DNA of 64,000 nucleotides from Nocardiopsis_B mangrovi. GTDB lineage: Bacteria > Actinomycetota > Actinomycetes > Streptosporangiales > Streptosporangiaceae. A program made the position numbers and the translations under genes. Each line of letters opens with the position of its first letter. The stretch's first letter is position 1. The stretch spans positions 1 to 64,000 of the forward strand of contig NZ_JBHSFQ010000024.1 of NCBI RefSeq assembly GCF_042653925.1, in the 5' to 3' direction. The notes under the pieces are model-generated. The model had not been told where the DNA came from and made no database searches. It saw only the letters and a list, made by a program, of their open reading frames with translations. This document shows, piece by piece, positions 25,616-33,119 of this stretch.

Positions 25616-26971
25616 TCATCGGGGACGCGTGGCACCGGTGATCAGCCACGCGCCCCCGCGGGCGCGCAGGGCGAGCGTGACCCCGCGCCCGGCCATCCAC
25701 ACCCCGAACGCCACCCACAGGGCGGTCAGCCGGTGCTCGGACCCCTCCGGCGTGCCCCACAGCACCAGCGCGGCGAACGGCAGGAAGGCCACCAGGGCCC
25801 ACGTGCTCGCCCAGGCCAGGTAGCGCTGGTCGCCGGCGCCCATGAGGACGCCGTCGAGCACCATCACGACCCCGCTCACGGGTTGCAGGAGGGCCACCAC
25901 GACCAGCGCGCTCAGAATGAGCGCGTGGACCCGGGGGTCCGACGTGAACGGCAGCGGCACCCACGGGCGCACGAGCAGCACCGCGAGCGCGAACACCACC
26001 CCCGCCAGCACCCCCCACTCGACCATGCGGCGGGTCGCGGCGCGCGCCCCCGCCGCGTCGGCCGAGCCGAGATAGCGGCCGATGATCGCCTGCCCGGCGA
26101 TCGCGATGGCGTCCAGCGCGAAGACCAGCAGCGACCACACCTGGAACGCCACCTGGTGCGCGGCGATCTCGGGGTCGCCCAGGCGTGCGGCGACGGCCGT
26201 GGTGACCACCAGCGCCACCCGCAGCGCCAGCGTCCGCACGAACAGGGCGAACCCGGCGGTGGCGGACTCCTTGAGCCCGCGCCGGCTGGGCGTGACCGGC
26301 ACGCCGTTGCGGCGCGCCGCCCGCACCACCACCCGGATGTAGACGGCGGCGCCGGCGCTCTGCGCGATCACCGTGGCCCAGGCGGAGCCCGCGATGCCCC
26401 ATTCGAGCACGAGGACGAAGAGGATCCCGAGCACCAGGTTGGCGACGTTGGCGGCGACGGCCACGACCAGCGGGGTCCGGGCGTCGTGCAGGCCGCGCAG
26501 CACGCCGGTGCCGGCCATGATGATGAGCAGCGCGGGGATGCTGATCAGGCTGATGCGCAGGTAGGTGAGGGCGTAGGGGGCGACCGCGTCGGATGCGCCC
26601 AGCGCGTCGACCAGCAATGGGGCGGAGGGGAACCCCACGGCGACGATCGCCGCGCCGATGATGGCGGCCAGCCACAGCCCGTCGATCCCGTTGCGCAGGC
26701 CGGAGGGGATGTCGCCCGCCCCGAAGTGCCGGGCGACGGCCGAGGTCGTGCCGTAGGCGAGGAAGACGCACAGGTTGGCCAGCGTCATCAGGGCCTGGCC
26801 GGCGATGCCCAGGCCGCCGAGCGCCTCGGTGCCCAGGGTGCCGACGATGGCGGAGTCGGTGAGGAGCAGCAGCGGCTCGGAGACGAGGGCGAAGAACGTG
26901 GGGACGGCGAGCGCGAAGATCTCGCGGTCGCGCGGGTGCCGGAACGGCGGCGCCGAAAGCAGTCTGGGCAT
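25616..26971 (-). CDS. MATE-family efflux transporter (DinF-like)
   Basis: A multidrug/toxin extrusion permease with about 12 transmembrane helices in 451 residues. The MATE start pattern REIFALAVPTFFALVSEPLL, LLTDSAIVGTLGTEALGGLG and the mid-protein LAARLGDPEIAAHQVAFQVW are visible. I chose the ATG at 26971, which has AAGG upstream. The frame is open further upstream, but that part covers the DnaA-box region and is not protein-like. A DinF-like gene next to dnaB is conserved in Streptomyces. It diverges from dnaB across the 336-bp box-rich region. The substrate is unknown. Confidence 0.9.
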   Translation of the reverse strand: MPRLLSAPPFRHPRDREIFALAVPTFFALVSEPLLLLTDSAIVGTLGTEALGGLGIAGQALMTLANLCVFLAYGTTSAVARHFGAGDIPSGLRNGIDGLWLAAIIGAAIVAVGFPSAPLLVDALGASDAVAPYALTYLRISLISIPALLIIMAGTGVLRGLHDARTPLVVAVAANVANLVLGILFVLVLEWGIAGSAWATVIAQSAGAAVYIRVVVRAARRNGVPVTPSRRGLKESATAGFALFVRTLALRVALVVTTAVAARLGDPEIAAHQVAFQVWSLLVFALDAIAIAGQAIIGRYLGSADAAGARAATRRMVEWGVLAGVVFALAVLLVRPWVPLPFTSDPRVHALILSALVVVALLQPVSGVVMVLDGVLMGAGDQRYLAWASTWALVAFLPFAALVLWGTPEGSEHRLTALWVAFGVWMAGRGVTLALRARGGAWLITGATRPR

Positions 26972-27018
26972 GGCCTTGCCACGGTAGCGGACAGGTGTTC
27001 GAGGGTGTGGACGGGGGG

Positions 27019-27221
27019 TTATCCACCGCCGTGCGCCGGGGCTGTGGATAACTTGTGGAAAGCAACTCGCGGACTTTCTTGAATACACAGGCGGTGCACA
27101 GCGTTTTCGCTGGTCACAGGGGCGATTCGGTGGTGCCCGCGAAGTTATCCACAGCCGGTGTGCACATGGTATCCGCAGAATCGCCCCATTCGTCCACAGG
27201 ATCTCCCCAGCTCTGTCCACA
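27019..27221. promoter_or_regulatory. Cluster of DnaA boxes between the MATE gene and dnaB
   Basis: Two perfect TTATCCACA boxes lie at 27145-27153 (plus) and 27043-27051 (minus). One-mismatch boxes are TTATCCACC (27019-27027), TCGTCCACA (27190-27198) and CTGTCCACA (27213-27221, measured against the TTGTCCACA form). Weaker sites are at 27054-27062 (minus) and 27169-27177. The region is less GC-rich than its surroundings. It fits DnaA control of dnaB, a titration site, or an auxiliary origin element. dnaA and dnaN are not in the window, so it is not the standard oriC locus. Confidence 0.75.
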
Positions 27222-27307
27222 GGCCGCTTTGCGCCCGGGGTCGTTCAGTCGGGACAATCCAAGGAGGCATGCTGAACGTGCCGGCCGTGAAGCAGGGGGA
27301 GTTGCTC

Positions 27308-28660
27308 GTGAGCGTTGTCGATCATCCGCCGGAGGAGCGCGGGTTCGAGCGCACGCCACCGCACGACATCATGGCCGAGCAGAGCGTCCTGGGCGGCATG
27401 CTGCTCTCGAAGGAGGCCATCACCCAGGTCGTCGAGATCGTGCGCTCGGCCGACTTCTACCGGCCGGCCCACCAGATCATCTTCGACGCCGTGGTCGACC
27501 TGTTCTCCCGGGGCGAGCCCGTCGACGCCATCTCGATCAACGCCGAACTCACCAAGCGGGGCGAGATCACCCGGGTCGGCGGCGCCCCCTACCTGCACAC
27601 CCTGACCGAGGCCATCCCCACGGCCGCCAACGCCGGGTACTACGCGCGCATCGTCTCCGACCGCGCGGTGCTGCGCCGCCTGGTCGAGGTCGGCACCCGC
27701 ATCGCCCAGATCGGCTACGCCGGCGACGGCGAGGTCGACGACCTCGTCGACCACGCCCAAGCCGAGATCTACAAGGTCGCCGAGAAACGCACCGGCGAGG
27801 ACTACCTCCCGCTGAGCGACATCATGCCCGGGGCCCTCGACGAGATCGAGGCCATCTCGGCCCACGACGGCTCCATGACCGGCGTCCCCACGGGTTTCAC
27901 CGACTTCGACCAGCTCTCCAACGGCCTCCACCCCGGCCAAATGATCATCATCGCGGCGAGACCGGCAGTGGGCAAATCCACCCTGGCCTTGGATTTCGCT
28001 CGGGCGGCGTCGATCAAGCATCAGTTGACCAGTGTCTTCTTCAGCCTGGAGATGGGGCGCAACGAGATCGTCATGCGGCTGCTCTCGGCCGAGGCGCGGG
28101 TGCCGCTGCACACCATGCGGTCGGGGCTCATGACCGATGACGACTGGGCGCGTCTGGCGCGCCGCATGGGGGAGGTCGCCGGGGCGCCGCTGTTCATCGA
28201 CGACTCCCCGAACATGTCGATGATGGAGATCCGGGCCAAGTGCCGGCGCCTCAAGCAGCAGCACGACCTCAAGCTGGTGATCGTCGACTACCTCCAGCTC
28301 ATGAGTTCGCCCGGCCGGGTCGAGAGCCGCCAGCAGGAGGTCTCGGAGATGTCCCGGTCGCTCAAGCTCCTGGCGAAGGAGCTGGAGGTCCCGGTGATCG
28401 CGCTATCGCAGCTCAACCGTGGCCCGGAACAGCGCACCGATAAGAAGCCGCAGGTCAGTGACCTTCGCGAGAGTGGGAGCATCGAGCAGGACGCCGACAT
28501 GGTCATCCTGCTCTACCGGGAGGACGTCCACGAGAAGGAGTCCCCCCGCGCGGGCGAGGCCGACCTCATCGTGGCCAAGCACCGAAACGGCCCCACCGCC
28601 ACCGTGACCGTCGCCTTCCAGGGCCACTACAGCCGATTCGTCGACATGGCGCCCGGCTGA
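27308..28660 (+). CDS. dnaB: Replicative DNA helicase
   Basis: The hexameric fork helicase. The N-terminal domain begins RTPPHDIMAEQSVLGGMLLS. The RecA-like motor carries Walker A ARPAVGKSTLAL, Walker B KLVIVDYLQLM, and the C-terminal VSDLRESGSIEQDADMV. I chose the GTG at 27308 (450 residues, MSVVDHPPEERGFE) because a GGGGGAG site lies 6 bp upstream and the start resembles actinobacterial DnaB. Earlier in-frame starts at 27269 (ATG) and 27278 (GTG, 10 bp after AAGGAGG) are also possible. No intein is present. The upstream DnaA-box cluster suggests control linked to initiation. Confidence 0.96.
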   Translation: MSVVDHPPEERGFERTPPHDIMAEQSVLGGMLLSKEAITQVVEIVRSADFYRPAHQIIFDAVVDLFSRGEPVDAISINAELTKRGEITRVGGAPYLHTLTEAIPTAANAGYYARIVSDRAVLRRLVEVGTRIAQIGYAGDGEVDDLVDHAQAEIYKVAEKRTGEDYLPLSDIMPGALDEIEAISAHDGSMTGVPTGFTDFDQLSNGLHPGQMIIIAARPAVGKSTLALDFARAASIKHQLTSVFFSLEMGRNEIVMRLLSAEARVPLHTMRSGLMTDDDWARLARRMGEVAGAPLFIDDSPNMSMMEIRAKCRRLKQQHDLKLVIVDYLQLMSSPGRVESRQQEVSEMSRSLKLLAKELEVPVIALSQLNRGPEQRTDKKPQVSDLRESGSIEQDADMVILLYREDVHEKESPRAGEADLIVAKHRNGPTATVTVAFQGHYSRFVDMAPG

Positions 28661-28742
28661 TTCGTCGACACGCGGTTTCGTCGGCCTGTCGATCCCGCCC
28701 GCTCCCTGGACCGGGCGCGGCCGGTCCATCGATTTGTCGACA
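28635..28742 (+). repeat. Three copies of a GATTCGTCGACA element at the 3' end of dnaB
   Basis: GATTCGTCGACA occurs at 28635-28646 (inside the last codons of dnaB) and 28659-28670 (overlapping the stop codon). A one-base variant, GATTTGTCGACA, is at 28731-28742. The first two are 24 bp apart, as if the end of the gene had been partly duplicated. Confidence 0.5.
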
Positions 28743-29125
28743 TTTCGATAGGGTGATCCGCCGTCCCTCCCGGAGCCGGGCCGAAACGGCGGGTGTCATC
28801 CGGCGGCGGGTGGCGGGGTGCGGCCCGCGGTCGGACCGCACCCGGTGTGCCGTTCTCATCGGTCCGGCGGCATGTCGGCAGGGGGACCTGTCCGCATGTC
28901 GACGAGCGGTGCGGCCGCTCCGGTGGCGCGCTCCGCGCGGATGACGCGCCGTGTGCGGGCGGCGCCGCGTCGGGCGGCCGGTCCAGGACCGCGGTGCGGG
29001 TGCTCTGGAAGATCACCGATGTCCGGAACCCCGCCATCTCCCTGCGCCCGCTGAGCCGGTCGAGCAGGAATCAACGCGTTGACCGAGCGGCTTCCGCTGT
29101 GCCGGTGAGTGGGGGCCGCAGCGGA
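28661..29125. other. 465-bp gap after dnaB without a convincing gene
   Basis: Apart from the GTCGACA elements at its left end I see only short frames of shadow type with Arg/Pro/Ser-rich translations. The stretch is bounded on the right by the strong hairpin at 29126-29156. A dnaB terminator is not obvious. Confidence 0.4.
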
Positions 29126-29156
29126 GAGGGGCCGGCCACACCGTGGCCGGCCCCTC
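29126..29156. terminator. Strong hairpin terminator
   Basis: A perfect 14-bp stem (29126-29139 with 29143-29156) and a 3-nt loop, placed 18 bp after the stop of the small minus-strand gene at 29175. It probably also stops rightward transcription from dnaB. Confidence 0.75.
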
Positions 29157-29174
29157 TGTGCGCGGTGTCCCGGG

Positions 29175-29420
29175 TCAGACCCACTGGGCTTCGGGACGGG
29201 TCCGGCCGTCGGCGTCGGTGACCAGGATCCAGCTCATCGTGGGACGGCCGGAGGGCAGCGTGCCCGGGTCGTCGTCGGTGACGGGCTGCTGCTGCGGTGC
29301 CGTGGCGGTCCAGGTGCCGCGGGCGGGCCCGCCGGCCCTGCGCCCCGCGAGGCTGCGCGAACGGCGACGGGTCGGAGCGGGGCGGCTGGTCTGCGACGCC
29401 GAGATGACCTTGCGAGCCAT
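29175..29420 (-). CDS. Small basic protein of unknown function, 81 residues
   Basis: No recognised family. The first half is strongly basic and Ser/Arg/Pro-rich (MARKVISASQTSRPAPTRRR), possibly disordered or nucleic-acid binding. The second half contains a compact MSWILVTDADGRTRPEAQWV end with aromatic and acidic residues. A good ribosome binding site (GAAGGGGG), a consensus-like promoter at 29455-29484 and its own strong terminator support a real, separately transcribed gene. Confidence 0.65.
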   Translation of the reverse strand: MARKVISASQTSRPAPTRRRSRSLAGRRAGGPARGTWTATAPQQQPVTDDDPGTLPSGRPTMSWILVTDADGRTRPEAQWV

Positions 29421-29454
29421 GCGGCACCCCCTTCGTTCGTCTGTGAGAGCCCTT

Positions 29455-29484
29455 ACGTTAACCCTTTGTTCACCTTGAAGTCAA
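29455..29484 (-). promoter_or_regulatory. Housekeeping-type promoter of the 81-residue protein gene
   Basis: On the minus strand TTGACT (29484-29479) and TAACGT (29460-29455) are separated by 18 bp, a fair match to actinobacterial sigma-70 promoters. The spacer contains AAGGTGAAC, which also occurs twice at 29552-29560 and 29563-29571. Confidence 0.55.
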
Positions 29485-29576
29485 TTCGGATGTATCGGGA
29501 TCGCCCGGTGATGCCGGTGTGCACGGTGGTTTGGGCGCACTTCGGGCCGCCAAGGTGAACGGAAGGTGAACAGAAA

Positions 29577-29604
29577 GAAGCGCCCGCCGGTCGGCGGGCG
29601 CTTC
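29577..29604 (-). terminator. Terminator of the PH-domain gene
   Basis: GAAGCGCCCGCC (29577-29588) pairs with GGCGGGCGCTTC (29593-29604), 12 bp with a GGTC loop. On the minus strand the stem is followed by CTTTCTG. It lies 28 bp beyond the stop at 29633. Confidence 0.7.
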
Positions 29605-29632
29605 GGGCCATGTAGGTCGGAGAACGTACTGA

Positions 29633-30151
29633 CTATCCGTCGGGATCCTTGAAGATCAGCCCGACCACCTCAAGGTAGAGCTGCTCCGGGTAGGGCACGA
29701 AGTTGATCCTGCTCAGTGCCTGGTCCTGACCGGCGGACTCCATGACGAAGGTGCCGTAGCCGAGGAACCGGCCCATGAGCGTGCGCTCGAAGCGCATGTC
29801 CGTGACCTTGCCGAGCGGCATCATGTTGACCTGCCGGGTGATCAGCCCGGTGGTCAGCAGGAGCCGCTGTGACGTGATGACGAAGTAGTCGACCGACCAC
29901 TCCGCCACCCGCCACACGAACCAGACCAGGATCAGCAGCCACACCCACCAGATGACGGCGAGCGCGGCTGAGCTGTTGGTGATCGGGGTGTTGCTGAGGA
30001 TGCCCGCGAAGATCAGCGAGCCGAGCACTGCGGCAACGGGCGTGATCAGGATCGCGGGGTGCCGCCGGATCGTGACCACGTCCTGCTCGTAGGGCAGCAG
30101 GTACCGGTTGACCGACGCCGGAGCGCGGTTGGGCGGAGCTACGAGCCTCAT
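29633..30151 (-). CDS. Membrane protein with bacterial PH domain (YdbS/bPH2-like)
   Basis: A protein of 172 residues. After a short cytoplasmic N-terminus (VNRYLLPYEQDVVTIRRHPA) two hydrophobic helices follow (ILITPVAAVLGSLIFAGIL; ALAVIWWVWLLILVWFVW). The C-terminal part is a bPH2 fold with the hallmark DYFVITSQRLLLTTGLITRQ and GYGTFVMESAGQDQALSRI. Such proteins are widespread in actinobacteria with unknown roles at the membrane. The 54-residue gene upstream (30165) ends 13 bp before its start, so the two are probably co-transcribed. Confidence 0.85.
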   Translation of the reverse strand: MRLVAPPNRAPASVNRYLLPYEQDVVTIRRHPAILITPVAAVLGSLIFAGILSNTPITNSSAALAVIWWVWLLILVWFVWRVAEWSVDYFVITSQRLLLTTGLITRQVNMMPLGKVTDMRFERTLMGRFLGYGTFVMESAGQDQALSRINFVPYPEQLYLEVVGLIFKDPDG

Positions 30152-30164
30152 GGCCGCGCGACCC

Positions 30165-30329
30165 CTACACGCTCAGCGCGTTGACGAAGCGGGACAGTGA
30201 TTCGGCAGCGGACATCAGACCCCCCAGACCGGTCTCGATGACTCCCGCAGCGCTTTCGGGCTGAGTGAGCAGATAAAACGCGACGAAGGCTATGAGGGCA
30301 TACCCCAGCCATTTCTTCAACTTCGCCAT
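30165..30329 (-). CDS. Small single-helix membrane protein, 54 residues
   Basis: I chose the ATG at 30329 (MAKLKKWLGYALIAFVAFYL), preceded by GGGGAG. One transmembrane helix with a positive N-terminus is followed by about 30 amphipathic residues (VIETGLGGLMSAAESLSRFV). A frame extension upstream lacks support. Its position directly before the PH-domain gene suggests the two membrane proteins act together, though the function is unknown. Confidence 0.7.
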   Translation of the reverse strand: MAKLKKWLGYALIAFVAFYLLTQPESAAGVIETGLGGLMSAAESLSRFVNALSV

Positions 30330-30471
30330 GACCGACTCCCCAAGAATGCGGCTGACCCACTGACCCAAGGTGATTCTTACACCCGCGTCCAAGCGCGTAA
30401 AGCCGGATACCGGTCATCGGCGTGGCGTTGCCGGTGGGCGAGATGTGGTGCTCGTCACGCGGGTGGCGGGG

Positions 30472-30696
30472 TCAGCGTCGTTCGGCGAAGGCGAGGGCGA
30501 GCACCTGGAGGTGCTGCCGGGCGATCCGTTCCACCAGGTCAGGGGTTGCCCGGCCGGTGACGTCCAAGGCCCCTTGGCGGGCGGCGTCGACGCACCGGGA
30601 CACGGTGGCCTCCAGGTGCACGCCGGCGAACTCGGTGTTCAGCCGAGCGAGAACGGGCGCGAAGTCGCGGGGCGGGGCGGTGCTCTTCTCAGGCAT
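30472..30696 (-). CDS. Three-helix-bundle dimerisation-domain-like protein, 74 residues
   Basis: The sequence LARLNTEFAGVHLEATVSRC ... DLVERIARQHLQVLALA resembles the small three-helix bundle found alone or at the N-terminus of some actinobacterial regulators and arsenate reductases (pattern L..RF....V...V.......LVER.AR..L). I chose the ATG at 30696, which has AAGGAG 7 bp upstream. The frame continues upstream to 30996 but with a Pro/Arg-rich, non-domain sequence. Function unknown. Confidence 0.6.
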   Translation of the reverse strand: MPEKSTAPPRDFAPVLARLNTEFAGVHLEATVSRCVDAARQGALDVTGRATPDLVERIARQHLQVLALAFAERR

Positions 30697-31028
30697 CTCA
30701 CTCCTTGAGGGGACAGGGTGATGACGGGCGCTCCGTGCCCGCGGGCCTGCGTGCGTGGCGGCCCGGGGGGCGGGGCCGACGGCGGTTCGGCCCTGGTGCT
30801 TCGCTGGAAAACCAAGGTCAGCGGGTGGATGGTCGGTCGGTTCGGTCATGGTCCCGGCACCTCGTGTTCCTCTCACGTATCGCGCCCGGGATCCGGTTCG
30901 AATTCGGTCATTCGAATACGCGGATGTCGTCCGGACCCGGCCGTGAGAGACGGGGGACCAGGGGGTCTGCTGTGGTGGTTCCCGACTTTCGGACATTCAT
31001 TCAGCGAGATCCGGAAAGATACAAAAAA
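30697..31028. other. 332-bp gap upstream of the three-helix-bundle gene
   Basis: It presumably contains that gene's promoter. An AT-richer patch with GAATTCGGTCATTCGAATACG lies near 30899-30919. An N-terminally extended version of the neighbouring protein would read into it, but no independent gene is supported. Confidence 0.35.
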
Positions 31029-31058
31029 GCGCCCGACCGGAGGTTTCCGGTCGGGCGC
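31029..31058 (-). terminator. Intrinsic terminator of upp
   Basis: GCGCCCGACCGGA pairs with TCCGGTCGGGCGC (13 bp, 4-nt loop). On the minus strand a run of six T follows (31028-31023), giving a canonical Rho-independent terminator, rare in this GC-rich DNA. Confidence 0.9.
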
Positions 31059-31093
31059 GCGGGGCCGCCGGGGCCATCCGCTCGGTAGGCGAT

Positions 31094-31747
31094 TCAGACG
31101 AGCCCGTACAGCCGGTCGCCCGCGTCGCCGAGCCCCGGCAGGATGAAGCCGTTCTCGTTCAGGCGCTCGTCCACAGCGGCGGTCACGACCCGCAGGGTGG
31201 CGCCGTGGTCGCGGTCCAGGCCGGCGTCCAGCTTCTCCTCGACGGCCGTCAGGCCCTCGGGCGCGGCCAGGAGGCAGATCGCGGTGATGTGGTCGGCTCC
31301 GCGCTCCACGAGGAGGCGGAACGCGGCGGCGAGGGTGCCGCCGGTCGCCAGCATCGGGTCGAGGACGTAGCACTGTCTGCCCGAGAGGTCCTGCGGCAGC
31401 CGGTCGGCGTAGGTGGCCGGCTGCAGGGTGGCCTCGTCGCGCGCCATCCCCAGGAAGCCGACCTCGGCGGTCGGCAGCAGCCGCGTCATGCCGTCGAGCA
31501 TGCCCAGCCCGGCGCGCAGGATCGGCACCACCAGCGGGGTCGGCCGGGTGAGCTGGGTGCCGGTCGTGGAGACCAGCGGGGTGTCGACGGTCACCTGGGC
31601 CACCCGCACGTCCCGGGTCGCCTCGTAGGCGAGCAGCGTCACCAGTTCGTCGGTCAGCCGGCGGAAGGTGGGCGAATCGGTGCGGACATCGCGCAGGGTC
31701 GTGAGCTTGTGCGCGACGAGCGGGTGGTCGACGACGAGGGTCTGCAT
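31094..31747 (-). CDS. upp: Uracil phosphoribosyltransferase
   Basis: A salvage enzyme making UMP from uracil and PRPP. The ATG at 31747 gives MQTLVVDHPLVAHKLTTLRD (217 residues), the normal UPRTase start, with GGAG upstream. The PRPP-binding loop is VLDPMLATGGTLAAAF, and the uracil-binding C-terminus (GFILPGLGDAGDRLYG) is intact. It is monocistronic with its own intrinsic terminator and is divergent from the tadA cluster, as in other actinobacteria. Confidence 0.97.
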   Translation of the reverse strand: MQTLVVDHPLVAHKLTTLRDVRTDSPTFRRLTDELVTLLAYEATRDVRVAQVTVDTPLVSTTGTQLTRPTPLVVPILRAGLGMLDGMTRLLPTAEVGFLGMARDEATLQPATYADRLPQDLSGRQCYVLDPMLATGGTLAAAFRLLVERGADHITAICLLAAPEGLTAVEEKLDAGLDRDHGATLRVVTAAVDERLNENGFILPGLGDAGDRLYGLV

Positions 31748-32071
31748 ATGGATACTCCGGGTGAGCTGGGCAAACGAGGGGGAATCGGCGTCCGAGTCTA
31801 GCGGCGCCGGGCACCGGTGGCCGAGCACCGGCCGGCGGTCCGCCGCAGGTCCGGGAGGCCCGCCGCGGTGCGCGAATGTGGGCCGGGTCGGCCATAGCGT
31901 TCTGCCCGCGTCGGGAAGTCCGTTCTAATAGGACGTGTGAGCGCGGACTTCTATCACGGAGACAGCTCCCCGCGGGGAGACCGGGTCATGGACGGGCGTG
32001 GCCGCTACGATGACGCCGCACCGGGCGATCTGCGATCCTGGCCGGATCACGGCCGGGCTGGTGGGGTGACG
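31748..32071. other. Divergent promoter region between upp and the tadA cluster
   Basis: The 324 bp must carry both promoters. A TCTAATAGGAC patch at about 31924-31934 is the best -10-like element for the rightward genes. An upstream extension of the rightward frame to 31937 is possible but unlikely. Confidence 0.35.
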
Positions 32072-32575
32072 ATGACGGATCTCGAACATGACGAAGACGG
32101 AACCGGTGACTTCGCGGCCGTCGCCTATAGGGAAGAGGACGTCTGGGATGTCTACCTGCTCCCCGAGGCCCTCACCCTGGACCTCAAGGGGTTACTGCAC
32201 GCGCTGCGCCAGCAGCCCAGCATCAGCGGAGCGATCGGGCTGGTGTCGGTCGGCGACGACTTCTTCGTGATCATCCGCGTCTACGGGCGCGACGACGTCA
32301 GCCTGTTCCTCTCCGACGTCACGGCGTCGGTCGACTGGCCGGTGGCGCGCGACGTGCTGGAGTACCTCGACATCGACGTCCCCGACGACGAGGACCTGGA
32401 CCAGGTGCTGCCGGCGGGTGACCTGTCGATCCTCGCCGACCTCGGCTTGGACGAGATGGAGTTGGGGGCGCTGGCGGGGGATCTCGACCTGTACCCGGAC
32501 GAAGTGCTCGCGAGCATCTCCGAGCGGCTCGGATTCCAGCAGGCGTTCCAGCGTGCCGTCGACGGGATGGGGTAA
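32072..32575 (+). CDS. tRNA adenosine deaminase-associated protein, copy 1
   Basis: A 167-residue acidic protein of the actinobacterial family encoded next to tadA. It contains FAAVAYREEDVWDVYLLPEA, LFLSDVTASVDWPVARDVLE, and a C-terminal G-D-L-S-I-L-A-D-L-G-L motif shared with the next gene. I chose the ATG at 32072 with a GGTGGGGTGA site. The conserved linkage suggests a role in adenosine-to-inosine editing of the tRNA wobble base, but no biochemical function is known to me. Confidence 0.85.
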   Translation: MTDLEHDEDGTGDFAAVAYREEDVWDVYLLPEALTLDLKGLLHALRQQPSISGAIGLVSVGDDFFVIIRVYGRDDVSLFLSDVTASVDWPVARDVLEYLDIDVPDDEDLDQVLPAGDLSILADLGLDEMELGALAGDLDLYPDEVLASISERLGFQQAFQRAVDGMG

Positions 32576-32621
32576 GGATTCCTCCGGCGGGAGCCCGTGA
32601 GAAAGGACGGGAGAGCGTTCG

Positions 32622-33119
32622 GTGTCGATCTTCTCAGCGGTCTTTTCCCGCTCCGCCGGTGGGTGGTGGGGGGCCGAGGCCGAGGTGGCGCAGGTGGACG
32701 GTATCGATGACATCGCCGATCTGATGCGCGACGTCGTCGCGGCGCACGACCCCGGCGCCGTCGAGGGCACCATGGTGCTGATGCTCGAAGCCGACGACGA
32801 GTGGTTCGCCGTGGTCCGGGTCGACGACCACGGCGACCCCCGGGTGTTCCTGTCCGACGTCCGCGTCGTGCACGAGCACCCGGTGGCCGCGATCCTGCTC
32901 GACACCGGCGCGATCCGGGCGCCCGAGCAGGCAGAGGGCACCGGCCAGAAGCCCTACCCCGTCCCCGGCGGAGACGACACCCTCCTCGCCGATCTCGGGA
33001 TCCCGGCCGAGGAGCTCGTCGCGCTCACCCTGAGCGAGGGCCTGCTCCCCGGCGACGTCCTGGAGGAGCTCTCCCAGCGCGCCGGATTCGCCGAGCGCCT
33101 CGACGCCCTCCGCCTATGA
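32622..33119 (+). CDS. tRNA adenosine deaminase-associated protein, copy 2
   Basis: A 165-residue paralogue of the preceding protein. It shares the WFAVVRVDDHGDPRVFLSDV core and the C-terminal DDTLLADLGIPAEELVALTL arrangement, but has a different N-terminus containing SRSAGGWWGAEAEVAQVDG. Its stop overlaps the tadA start (ATGA), so the two proteins are translationally coupled and probably made in equal amounts, perhaps as a complex. Confidence 0.8.
   Translation: MSIFSAVFSRSAGGWWGAEAEVAQVDGIDDIADLMRDVVAAHDPGAVEGTMVLMLEADDEWFAVVRVDDHGDPRVFLSDVRVVHEHPVAAILLDTGAIRAPEQAEGTGQKPYPVPGGDDTLLADLGIPAEELVALTLSEGLLPGDVLEELSQRAGFAERLDALRL

Noticed and set aside
26972..27307. Chromosomal origin oriC itself
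   Set aside because: dnaA, dnaN, rpmH and parAB are absent from the window. The box number is below that of typical actinobacterial origins, so the cluster was recorded as regulatory or auxiliary.
28753..29054. Short plus-strand frames between dnaB and the terminator at 29126
   Set aside because: All are Arg/Ser/Pro-rich and overlap each other in several frames with no ribosome binding site.
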